Assembly (NCBI GenBank): GCA_030684555.1
Contig: JAUXVN010000077.1
Coordinates: 1 to 37,410, forward strand
From: Ignavibacteria bacterium
Lineage (GTDB): Bacteria > Bacteroidota > Ignavibacteria > Ignavibacteriales > Ignavibacteriaceae
Length of the DNA: 37,410 bases
Direction: 5' to 3'
Positions 9,567 through 18,021 of this stretch are shown here, one piece after another. The notes under the pieces were generated by a model. That model saw only the letters and a list, made by a program, of their open reading frames with translations. It was not told the DNA's origin and searched no databases. Made by a program: the position numbers and the translations under genes. Numbering within the stretch: the stretch's first letter is position 1; every line of letters begins with the position of its first letter.

Positions 9567-10757
9567 TTACTGATGATATCTTCCGGGTGATGGGGTAGTT
9601 AAAATTTTAAAATCGACTGATGAATTATTTTCATCTTTTAAAATTTTTCTTCCAAGATCAGAGATTAACAACCTCTCCATTGATTTGCCGGTATAGAACT
9701 GAATACTTCCTGTTGCTCCCGCATCAATCCCTTGATTTAATATTTTTTTGTCTAATCTTGTTGGGTCATCAAGATATTCAACACCATCTAAAACCGCTGT
9801 GTAAGGAATCAAAAAATGATCATCGTAAGGGAGAAGTGAATCCGCTGAAAATTTTGCTAAAACCAACGCCCCCCTTTCGCCTGCAATTAACCAATCATTC
9901 CCGGCATCTTGATAAATCCTAATCATGTTTGGGATTGCAGGATTATCAACGTCAGGAGCATCGTCTTTATAAAATTCAAAATCAGCATGAGACAGGTCAA
10001 CACTATTGGGAGCATTTATTCGATGATCTATTGCATCTTGTGCGCATAGAATAAACTGTCCCGGTTGAATCGGATAATCGGTTCCGTTGCCGGGGAAACT
10101 CCAAATACTTTTTGAATGAATATATGCGGGGTCATTAACAAAATTTAAACCGAGATACCCACTATAGTAAACAACAGCAATAATAAGTCCATCAAGGTAT
10201 AGAACAGAATCAGTCTGATTAAAAATCTCAACATATTTATCATGATAATAAAGCCCCGATCCTGACGGTCCTGATGCGTATATTTCACTTATAATTAATG
10301 GAGAAGAACCGACTATCATTTCCATTTCAACTACAATCAGATTATTATTACTTGCATTTAATTCAATAATACGATTGTTTTTGTTTGTCAATTTTACATT
10401 TGAAGCCGCTGTTCCACTGGCGATTACCATTTCTTCAGGAGTAATAATTCTATTTGCTGTAACTAAATAAACATCTGAAATTACTTTGTTGACATTAATT
10501 ACTCCGTTTGAATCAGATTCAAATGTGTATTCTTCTCCGAGGAAATTTGATTTCAATGTAACAGTTGCATTTCTGACAAAATCAGTTCCATATATTGAAT
10601 TCATCAAACCGGAATTGTCCTTCAAAACCAATTGAAAGTTTACTTCTCTTTCTGTTACTTCGGGTTTTGGATCGATACCAAGTATATTACTGCATCTAAT
10701 TGAAAACAGACTAAGCAGCATTACTGCGGTTAAAATTATACTCTTAAGATTTTTCAT
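9567..10757 (-). CDS. DUF4876-type lipoprotein (carboxypeptidase-regulatory-like plus lamin-tail-like domain)
   Basis: This protein of 396 residues has a lipoprotein-type leader with candidate acylated cysteine C22 (FSIRCS, a relaxed lipobox). Residues 35-145 look like an Ig-like carboxypeptidase-regulatory domain. From about 155 the DUF4876 pattern appears: ISEIYASGPSGSG, DKYVEIFNQTDSVLYLDG, SVDLSHADFEFY and DVDNPAIPNMI, reminiscent of the lamin-tail fold. Its paralogue at 31226-32320 shares each of these blocks. Like SusD-type partners it directly follows a TonB receptor gene (27-base gap), so it is probably a surface or periplasmic accessory of that receptor. Function is otherwise unknown. 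Confidence 0.78.
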   Translation of the reverse strand: MKNLKSIILTAVMLLSLFSIRCSNILGIDPKPEVTEREVNFQLVLKDNSGLMNSIYGTDFVRNATVTLKSNFLGEEYTFESDSNGVINVNKVISDVYLVTANRIITPEEMVIASGTAASNVKLTNKNNRIIELNASNNNLIVVEMEMIVGSSPLIISEIYASGPSGSGLYYHDKYVEIFNQTDSVLYLDGLIIAVVYYSGYLGLNFVNDPAYIHSKSIWSFPGNGTDYPIQPGQFILCAQDAIDHRINAPNSVDLSHADFEFYKDDAPDVDNPAIPNMIRIYQDAGNDWLIAGERGALVLAKFSADSLLPYDDHFLIPYTAVLDGVEYLDDPTRLDKKILNQGIDAGATGSIQFYTGKSMERLLISDLGRKILKDENNSSVDFKILTTPSPGRYHQ

Positions 10758-10784
10758 ACTATTCTCATTTCATTTATCATATCG

Positions 10785-13457
10785 TTACTTAAAGTTAAAA
10801 GTTGAGCTGAAATCAATTCCGTAAAAGATACCGGGATTTCTTCGTTCATAAGTTGGAGAGGAAGCAGAACTTCTTCTTACTAAATACAAAGGTTGATTAT
10901 TAAAAAAGTTGTTCACATAAAACGAGACTACAGCTCCACGCCATAATGATTTACTAACCTTCAAGTTGAACAACCATTTGTTCGGTTTATCTTCTTCAAA
11001 TAATTGAAAATCTTGAATCGTTCTTCTTATTGAAGAATATAAAACATCGGCTCGTTCATTTTCAGGAATCATAACCAATTGACCCGAGGCTGAATAATAA
11101 CCAAGGGCTAATGTATCGGCAATATTCCTTCGACCGTTAATCTCCATAAGTTTCTGTTGAATATGCAGTGTTAGCCACATCCCCAAAGTTTTTGCTTGAA
11201 TTTCAAAACGATAATTTATCAGCAAATCTTTATAATAATTTTCCTGTTGAGTATACAACGGCATTACTGTGTCATTTAGAGATTGAGCAACTCGTGATGA
11301 AGAAAAATAAACACCGTTTTTAGTTCCGTTTTCAGAATATGTATAGGAAGCATCAACTTTAATAACTGCATTAATTATTGGAATCCTTTTTGTCGTCAGT
11401 GAGGCTTCTATTCCTTCAACATTTTGCCAGCCATTATTTGCATAACGTGAATACGATTCAAGATATAAAGTCGTGATATGTGATGTAGATTGATCGGGCC
11501 AATTAGGAAAGGCTCTTTTATATAAAGTTGTCGGTTCACCGAATCCTTGAAACATTCCATCCGATTTATTTTTATAACCGGTAATTGATATTCCCAAAAA
11601 TTCATACTGATGATCGATGCTGAACTCATATTTTTTTTGAGTATATCCTCTAAGACTCGGGTTAGCCTGTTGGCGTATGAATGTTGAAACTATTGAAAAA
11701 TTACTATCCGGATACTGTGGGTTCACAACAGCTACAGTATCAATAATATCGAAATATCTTTCTTGAGCATATATCATTCCAAGCGGCGGCGATTTTGATG
11801 TTACACCATATCCAAGACGTATTTGTGTATCCTTAGTTAAGTTCATTGAAAATGTAATTCTTGGATTGAAAAAACTTCCGTTCTTGGATTTTATTAAATC
11901 TCCTTGTCCAATTAGACCTTTAATATCAAAGCCATCAGGTCTATATACTTCATATCTAAATCCGGCTTGAAGTGTAAACGGTTTCCAAAGCGTCCCTGTA
12001 ATTCTATCTTCAGCATAGAAACTTAAAATTGTATATTCCGGAATTGAATTATATGACCTTAATCTCGGTGTAGTAACAGAAATAGAGGGAGGGAAAAATG
12101 GATCGAACACAATTCCTTCACCCTTGTTAAAATCATTACGGTAAGTCAGTCCAAATAATAAGCCATTTAAATAATCACCAAAGAAAAATTTATGATTATA
12201 ATTTACATCAGCATAAATATTCCAAACATCCCCTTTAATATTTTTTGAACCAAGATAAGAACCAAATACAATTCTTCCTTCTTGTGAACCTTCTGTTAAA
12301 CGTCCGGAAAGTACAATGTTATCGCGTGAGACTAATCTTTGGTCATACGAATTTTGTTTAGTATATGAAACCGATAGCTTTGTAGAAAGTTTGTTAAAAG
12401 AATCAAAGTATTGCGAATAATCACCGGTGTACTTAATATTTACATCTCTATTGTACCACGCTTCCCTTAAAGCATAACCCGGTTTTTCTTTATACTCATC
12501 AAATGAACGTGTGAAGTATAGTATGTTTTTGAAGTTGAAATCTTCTGTATCATTTTCTAATGACAATTGAGCGGCTACTCTCGTGTAACCATCCCCTTCA
12601 ACACGAATATCTCTTTCAGAAGAAGCTAAATTAAAATTGCCGTTCAACACCCAATTATTAAAATCATATCCCGCACTGAAATTCATTTCATAAAGTTGCG
12701 GATTATATTTCATCTTCATTTTTGGCATTTCAGCATTTGCTTTTGTTTTAACTAATAATAATCCGTCTGTTAGATCACCATACTGCACCGAAGGAATTCC
12801 TCTTATTACTTCGACTTCTTTGATGTTCTCAGCCGGAATAGAACGAAGATCGATTCCACTGTTTGCTGTAGAATAACCGACTCCAACCTGCAAGTTTGCA
12901 TTATTTGAAATCGGAATACCATCTAAAATTATTTGAGTACCGAGCGCATCGCCACTTCTGATCTGAGCTTTTTCGGCATTATTTAATGTAGGATTTGAAG
13001 TCTCTACTCCTGGAGTAAGTTTCATTACATCGTTTAAACTTGATGCCTGCATATGTTCAATTTCACCGGATGAAATTGTTGTTTTTGTTTCGGCAGTGAT
13101 AGGAAGAAAATCACTCTTTGCAACTACTTCAATTGTTCCAATTTCAAATGATGTGTTCTTTAGAAAAAAGTTTTTCTCAATTACTTTATTATTTATAATT
13201 TCTATCGACTGTGTAACTTTTTCATAACCTATAAACGAGACTTCGATTGTGTATTTACCGCTTCTCGAAATTATTTTGAAATTCCCTTTTTTATCAGCAG
13301 CGGTTCCGTTGTTTGTCTCTTTTAAAATGATATTAGCAAAAGAAAGAGGTTCACCTTTTTCATCGGTAACTTTACCCGTTACAGTTCCAACATTTGTTTG
13401 TGCGAGAATACTTCCCGCAAACAAAAATGTGATTAGTATGAGATAATAAATTTTCAT
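10785..13457 (-). CDS. TonB-dependent receptor without STN domain
   Basis: This protein of 890 residues has signal peptide 1-20 and a carboxypeptidase-regulatory-like domain at about 24-100 (GTVTGKVTDEKGEPLSFANI). The plug spans about 115-235 and includes TTISSGEIEHMQASSLNDV, LDGIPIS and SVQYGDLTDG. The rest is a 22-strand-type barrel ending in an aromatic strand (FSSTFNFK). Plug and C-terminal segments are close in pattern to the receptor at 32304-35306 (both have NKWLFNL...SFYVNNFFN), so the two are paralogues. It lacks the N-terminal signalling STN domain, which implies that it transports without signalling to FecR. I see no Shine-Dalgarno sequence. A 108-base gap with a hairpin precedes it, so it may head its own transcript. 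Confidence 0.93.
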   Translation of the reverse strand: MKIYYLILITFLFAGSILAQTNVGTVTGKVTDEKGEPLSFANIILKETNNGTAADKKGNFKIISRSGKYTIEVSFIGYEKVTQSIEIINNKVIEKNFFLKNTSFEIGTIEVVAKSDFLPITAETKTTISSGEIEHMQASSLNDVMKLTPGVETSNPTLNNAEKAQIRSGDALGTQIILDGIPISNNANLQVGVGYSTANSGIDLRSIPAENIKEVEVIRGIPSVQYGDLTDGLLLVKTKANAEMPKMKMKYNPQLYEMNFSAGYDFNNWVLNGNFNLASSERDIRVEGDGYTRVAAQLSLENDTEDFNFKNILYFTRSFDEYKEKPGYALREAWYNRDVNIKYTGDYSQYFDSFNKLSTKLSVSYTKQNSYDQRLVSRDNIVLSGRLTEGSQEGRIVFGSYLGSKNIKGDVWNIYADVNYNHKFFFGDYLNGLLFGLTYRNDFNKGEGIVFDPFFPPSISVTTPRLRSYNSIPEYTILSFYAEDRITGTLWKPFTLQAGFRYEVYRPDGFDIKGLIGQGDLIKSKNGSFFNPRITFSMNLTKDTQIRLGYGVTSKSPPLGMIYAQERYFDIIDTVAVVNPQYPDSNFSIVSTFIRQQANPSLRGYTQKKYEFSIDHQYEFLGISITGYKNKSDGMFQGFGEPTTLYKRAFPNWPDQSTSHITTLYLESYSRYANNGWQNVEGIEASLTTKRIPIINAVIKVDASYTYSENGTKNGVYFSSSRVAQSLNDTVMPLYTQQENYYKDLLINYRFEIQAKTLGMWLTLHIQQKLMEINGRRNIADTLALGYYSASGQLVMIPENERADVLYSSIRRTIQDFQLFEEDKPNKWLFNLKVSKSLWRGAVVSFYVNNFFNNQPLYLVRRSSASSPTYERRNPGIFYGIDFSSTFNFK

Positions 13458-13508
13458 AAAAAGAAGTTTTGAGAAATTGAAAGTTGTCTGAATAATCTAA
13501 GTTTAATA

Positions 13509-13531
13509 AATGCCGGGACAAGCCCGGCATT
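13509..13531. repeat. perfect 9-bp stem hairpin, REP-like
   Basis: AATGCCGGG (13509-13517), a five-base loop, and CCCGGCATT (13523-13531) form a perfect stem much richer in GC than its surroundings. It lies in the 108-base gap between a YCF48 gene and the second TonB receptor gene. On the - strand only a weak TTTATTAA follows, so it is a poor intrinsic terminator. It could be an mRNA-stabilising or attenuating hairpin, or a dispersed palindrome. Confidence 0.7.
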
Positions 13532-13565
13532 CCATTAAGAACTGAGTAAGCACTGTACAAAAAAG

Positions 13566-15962
13566 TTATTTAATGAGAATCATTTTTTTCTTAGCGTTAA
13601 ATGAACCGGCGTTAATCTCATAGAAATAAACACCACTGGAAAGTTTTACAGCATTAAACTCAACCGAATAATTTCCGGCATCTTGAGTTTCGTTAACAAG
13701 TTGTGCTACTTCTTTTCCAAGAATGTTATATATCTTAAGTTCAACATTCGCTTTAGCTGCCAATGAATATTTGATATTTGTAACAGGGTTAAATGGATTC
13801 GGATAATTTTGCGCTAATTCAAATTTAGCAGGTGCTCCGATATTAACTTCCACTACTTGAGAATAATCGTATGTACCATCAAAGTCAACTTGTTTCAAAC
13901 GATATTGAACAAGTCCGTTTGATTTAGGATTATCAACATAAGAATAGTTAGTAGCTTCAGTGGTCGTTCCTTTACCATTTATGAAAGAGATTTTATTCCA
14001 TCCAAGTCCTAAATTTCTTTCAACTTCGAAACCTTTATTGTTAGTTTCAGTAGCTGTTTTCCATGACAAGCTAACTTCATTATTCACTACATTAGCTGTG
14101 AAAGAAACAAGGTTTACTGGAATAAATGGACTTGAGTATCCTTTTAGTATCGTCCCCTGTGTACCGGAGAGCCACATCTCATCTCCAACAACAGCAAAAC
14201 TATACAGGGTATTTCCAGTTGCTGGCTTTGTATTATTCCAACTTGTACCGCCATCAGTAGTATAATAAATTGCTCCGTTGATACCAGATAACCAATAAGT
14301 TTCAACGCTTCTGAAACCAACTCCCCAAAGACTGTTACCGCTGAACTCTTCAGGTAGAACCAATGGAATCCATGTGGTACCTCCATCAGTGGTTTTACTT
14401 GCTACAGGAGCGGGTGAGTTAAATCCGGCGATGACACCGAAATTAGCATCATAGAATCTGACAGTAAAAAAGTTCCCCGGAATGTTAGTCGTTAATATTT
14501 CCCATGTTGTACCGCCATCTGTAGTCATGTATGCTTTTGCACTTCCTCCAACAGCGATAACTTTATTGGCTGAGAAAACATGTGCAGCATAGATTACAGT
14601 TGTTCCGAATGGAGTATTTGCGTTTGTCCATGTTGTACCACCGTCTGTCGTTTTGATTATTCCGCCTGTAGATGTAACTGCATAACCATTATTTTCATCA
14701 GCAAAGCCGATATCATTGAAATTCGGAGTAGCTGTAATCGGTTGAGTTTGTTCTACAAAGGTCGCACCACCGTCCGAAGTTTTGAAGATTGCATTTCTTC
14801 CACGTCCAACATACCATGTTGTAGGCGAAGGTGTTGCAACGGAATAAACAATATTCTTGAAATTGTAACCAACATCTGACCAGGTTGCCCCGCCATCAGT
14901 CGTTTTAATTAAAAAGCCTAATGAGTCACCGGTTGTGGTTGAACCTGCAGTACCGATACCAAGATTAGCGTTGATGAATTTAATCATCCTAATTTGAGTA
15001 AATGTAACTTTAGAAGTCAACAGTGTAAAATTTGAACCATTGTCAGTACTACGGTAAGTAGTACCGCTTCGTCCGACTGTGAAAACATTTGTTCCACTTA
15101 TATCCGAACCATATTGTTGATCTTCTGTTTCAAGCTGAGTCCAGGTAGCTCCACCATCAGTTGAAGTAAACATAACGTTTGAGTTAGCTGTAACAACACC
15201 ATTTGTCGCATTGCTAAAGTAAATTGAATTAGGTACTATAAGTGAAGCAGTAGTAGACTCAACCCAGGAAGTTCCACCATCGGTAGTCCTAAACACTTTA
15301 CCAAGACTCTGAACACAAATCCAGCCTGTGTTAGCATCAATAAAATGAGCACCCCATATTGATTGGGTTATTCCGGCAGGAGTGATTACAGTCCATGTTG
15401 CACCACCATCAGTAGATTTCTTGAAAGAACTGGTTGAAGCCGTACCGAAATAAATTGCGTCAGCCGCCGGGGTTGCTATTGAATAAATAGCCTGAGTAAC
15501 TCCGGAGGTTAATGGTACCCATGTTGCACCACCATCTGTTGTTTTCAACAGAGTTCCTGATGCACCACCGATATAACCGGTATTCGCATCAACAAATTCG
15601 ATATCATAAAAGAGAACGTCTACTCCTGAATTTACATAAGTGAATGATTCACCGCCATCAATGGTTTTCATCAACAAACCATTTGAACCGCATATAAATC
15701 CGGTAGTAGAATTGAAAAAGTAAGCAGCTCTAAATTCTCTGGATAAAGTATCTACATTTTTAACACTCCAGGTAGTACCATTATCTGTTGATTTCTGAAC
15801 TGTTCCCGCTGCGCCAAATCCAAGCACAGTATTTGGGGCAATAACCTTAACCGCTCTCATAGCATTTCCATGAGGTTTTGGATTAAGCCAATCCCAGGTA
15901 AACGATTGCGGATAACTGTTAACTAACAGCAATCCGACTAATAATGTGAGCATTTTTTTCAT
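13566..15962 (-). CDS. T9SS-secreted YCF48/BNR-type beta-propeller with FnIII-like linker
   Basis: This protein of 798 residues has signal peptide 1-19 and 13 T-T-D-G-G-x-x-W propeller motifs (for example LLKTTDGGATWVPL and IIKTTDGGTTWTNA), followed by a terminal GTILKG half-blade. An FnIII-like stretch (PVNLVSFTANVVNN...VSLSWKTATE, about 620-705) comes next, then a T9SS sorting domain (QNYPNPFNPVTNIKYSL ... KKKMILIK). The motif repeats are more uniform than in the other two YCF48 proteins. AGAGG lies a few bases upstream of the start. It sits between the polyferredoxin gene (40-base gap) and the second receptor. It is predicted to be an exported, surface-exposed binding protein with no known ligand. 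Confidence 0.88.
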   Translation of the reverse strand: MKKMLTLLVGLLLVNSYPQSFTWDWLNPKPHGNAMRAVKVIAPNTVLGFGAAGTVQKSTDNGTTWSVKNVDTLSREFRAAYFFNSTTGFICGSNGLLMKTIDGGESFTYVNSGVDVLFYDIEFVDANTGYIGGASGTLLKTTDGGATWVPLTSGVTQAIYSIATPAADAIYFGTASTSSFKKSTDGGATWTVITPAGITQSIWGAHFIDANTGWICVQSLGKVFRTTDGGTSWVESTTASLIVPNSIYFSNATNGVVTANSNVMFTSTDGGATWTQLETEDQQYGSDISGTNVFTVGRSGTTYRSTDNGSNFTLLTSKVTFTQIRMIKFINANLGIGTAGSTTTGDSLGFLIKTTDGGATWSDVGYNFKNIVYSVATPSPTTWYVGRGRNAIFKTSDGGATFVEQTQPITATPNFNDIGFADENNGYAVTSTGGIIKTTDGGTTWTNANTPFGTTVIYAAHVFSANKVIAVGGSAKAYMTTDGGTTWEILTTNIPGNFFTVRFYDANFGVIAGFNSPAPVASKTTDGGTTWIPLVLPEEFSGNSLWGVGFRSVETYWLSGINGAIYYTTDGGTSWNNTKPATGNTLYSFAVVGDEMWLSGTQGTILKGYSSPFIPVNLVSFTANVVNNEVSLSWKTATETNNKGFEVERNLGLGWNKISFINGKGTTTEATNYSYVDNPKSNGLVQYRLKQVDFDGTYDYSQVVEVNIGAPAKFELAQNYPNPFNPVTNIKYSLAAKANVELKIYNILGKEVAQLVNETQDAGNYSVEFNAVKLSSGVYFYEINAGSFNAKKKMILIK

Positions 15963-16002
15963 AGTAACCTCTTTTTATGTGATAAGTTGATTAAATATTT
16001 TC

Positions 16003-17961
16003 TTAATCTTCTTCTTCAATATCAATATCCACTGCTTGTCTAACTATACCATTCGGAACTATTGTAAAAGGATTTTTCATATCCTTTGTCTCTGTTTCAG
16101 ATGTGAAAATAGTTAGCACTTCTTTTGTTAGTGCAACCTTAATTTTTTCAACATCTGTTTGCGATGGATCAAAATACAAGAAAGCAGTAGGTTCTTCAGT
16201 AAACCTTGTAGAAAGTCTAACGATTCCATCATCTGCCGATAAATGACTTGTCAAAGAACCAAAATATCTACGCAAAGCCGGGACACCCGCTTCAGGCATC
16301 GGGAAAATGAATACTGAAAGTTGTTCGGGTTTATAAGTTTTATAATCGTTAAATAATCTATCATAAGGTCTGAAAATTCGTTTTGTATATTCAGCGAATT
16401 GGATGTACCCTTTATTTTCACCCTTCTTCTCAACATCAAAATTTAATTCTATTTTTTCAACACCTTTTAGCTTCTTTGCCATTACATAATCTTTTTCGAT
16501 CTGTGTAATAATTTTATCCATATCAGTAAGTGAAGGATCATAAAATACAGTTGCGGTTACAGGTTCACCGAAATGAGTTTCAAAACCATAAACGCCTTCA
16601 TTTTCTTTTAATGTATAGAATAAATTATTAAAATCAATTAAGTCGAATAATCCGTTAATTCCACCTTCCCAAACAGCAAGCGAATCTATTTTATCTTTAG
16701 CTTTTCTTACTTCCATTTTGATTGGAGTGAAAAGTGATTTTTTAACTTTCTGTTCGGATATTACAGCGGGATCATAATATAAAACCACTGTGTGTGAACT
16801 AGCATAAGCATCTAAGCCAAAAATTCCATCAACATTTTCAAGTTGATTTTTAAGTGACATCGCACTGCCGTAGCATTTAACATTCTTTAAACCTGATTGA
16901 GTATAAGTTTGAATGTTTTCAACTTTGTCAAAATTTCCCCAACGCTCATCTATGGTAGTAAATTCAAAGTTATAAGAAGCACCAAAGCTTAATAATATTA
17001 AAACTACTGTTGCAATCGGAGCAAGATATTTTAACTTTTTATTGTCATGGATTTTCAATGAATTTCTAACAGGACATGCGTAAACACAATCTGTACATAA
17101 GTTACAATCAATATGATCAACCTTAGTATATTCTGAAATTATGATTCCCTGCGGACATTTATCGTTACATAAACCGCATTCAGTACATGTGTTAGTATTA
17201 CGAACTATTTTTGGAAGAGGCATGAAAAAACTCTTCATAAAACCGAGTTCGTTAATTAACCCTACTATTACGATTCCCAAAACTAACCATACAAGACTCA
17301 ACTCTGCACCGAGTGCATTTGCAATAATATATAATATAATTACTGCGGAGACTGCAATAACATTCAAAAATATATTGCTAATTGCGCCTAACGGACATAA
17401 ATATTTACACCAAAATAATCTGAAGAATATCGATCCAAGCACGGTTAAAAGAAATGCCGGGATAGCAAAATATAATGCGATATCAGAATTGCTAAAAAGA
17501 TTAACCGATGCAAAGTATGGATCAAACTCTTTGCAGAATAATTCACTGCTTGTCATTGTATAGTATAAGGTGAAAAACAGTATTACATATTTCAAAGAAC
17601 GAAGCGGTCTATCTAAAAACTTCGGCATCTCCATTCTGACTTTAAATTTCTCGCCGAGTTTGCCAAGCCATTCAGTTATTGAGCCGATAGGACATATATA
17701 ACTGCAAAATAATTTGCCAATAACTATGACTCCTATAAGAAGCCCAATACCGAGTAAAACTTGTGTTTCACTCATGTTGCATGACATAGTCCCCTGGTTT
17801 AGTTTACTACCGAGGGACGCCAATCCACCAAATGGGCAGTAAGATTCAAAATCGGCTACATAAACCGGATCAAAAACCGGTCTAACTGCTACATAACCTA
17901 TTAATAATAAAATTATGCTTTGAAAAGCAATTCTAATTTTATTTGTATACTTCATTTTCAA
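16003..17961 (-). CDS. polyferredoxin membrane protein with three HMA-like domains
   Basis: This protein of 652 residues has about seven membrane segments in residues 1-330. It carries CxxxCP pairs of the NapH/FixG/NosR type (C86/C90 in FCSYICPIG, C185/C189 in WCKYLCPLG) and two 4Fe-4S ferredoxin motifs (C259/262/265/269 and C286/289/292/296). Extra cysteines occur at C42 and C61. After the last membrane segment (about 311-330) come three ferredoxin-fold modules resembling heavy-metal-associated domains, at about 357-413, 440-495 and 548-620, each with a V-x-x-Y/F-x-D-P strand. The CxxC metal site is lost: the first keeps only C363 (KCYGSAM), and the others have none. The start has AGGGGA seven bases upstream. 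Probable role: moving electrons across the inner membrane, perhaps to reduce a metal or cofactor taken up by the receptors. The electron acceptor is unknown. Confidence 0.85.
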   Translation of the reverse strand: MKMKYTNKIRIAFQSIILLLIGYVAVRPVFDPVYVADFESYCPFGGLASLGSKLNQGTMSCNMSETQVLLGIGLLIGVIVIGKLFCSYICPIGSITEWLGKLGEKFKVRMEMPKFLDRPLRSLKYVILFFTLYYTMTSSELFCKEFDPYFASVNLFSNSDIALYFAIPAFLLTVLGSIFFRLFWCKYLCPLGAISNIFLNVIAVSAVIILYIIANALGAELSLVWLVLGIVIVGLINELGFMKSFFMPLPKIVRNTNTCTECGLCNDKCPQGIIISEYTKVDHIDCNLCTDCVYACPVRNSLKIHDNKKLKYLAPIATVVLILLSFGASYNFEFTTIDERWGNFDKVENIQTYTQSGLKNVKCYGSAMSLKNQLENVDGIFGLDAYASSHTVVLYYDPAVISEQKVKKSLFTPIKMEVRKAKDKIDSLAVWEGGINGLFDLIDFNNLFYTLKENEGVYGFETHFGEPVTATVFYDPSLTDMDKIITQIEKDYVMAKKLKGVEKIELNFDVEKKGENKGYIQFAEYTKRIFRPYDRLFNDYKTYKPEQLSVFIFPMPEAGVPALRRYFGSLTSHLSADDGIVRLSTRFTEEPTAFLYFDPSQTDVEKIKVALTKEVLTIFTSETETKDMKNPFTIVPNGIVRQAVDIDIEEED

Positions 17962-17978
17962 TTCCCCTATGAAAATCT

Positions 17979-18013
17979 GAGAGGTTATTCGATTTCTAAA
18001 CGAACAACCTCTC
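17979..18013 (-). terminator. hairpin after the SBBP gene, possible internal terminator
   Basis: Arms at 17979-17991 (GAGAGGTTATTCG) and 18001-18013 (CGAACAACCTCTC) pair over 13 bp with one mismatch that becomes a G-U pair in the - strand RNA. The loop has nine bases. It lies between the SBBP gene stop and the polyferredoxin start. The tail on the - strand is short (AGATTTTC), so termination may be partial. The better T-run (CCATTTTTTTA) is on the + strand, where no gene ends. Confidence 0.6.
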
Positions 18014-18021
18014 CCATTTTT

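Noticed and set aside
9567-13457. Calling the receptor/lipoprotein pairs SusC/SusD polysaccharide utilisation genes
   Set aside because: The lipoproteins have DUF4876/lamin-tail-like motifs rather than SusD helical repeats, and no glycoside hydrolase or lyase gene is nearby; all enzymes are peptidases.
16003-17961. Calling the polyferredoxin protein NosR, NapH or CcoG
   Set aside because: It shares cysteine motifs with these, but lacks the NosR flavin-binding domain and the gene context, and it carries three HMA-like modules not found in NapH or CcoG.
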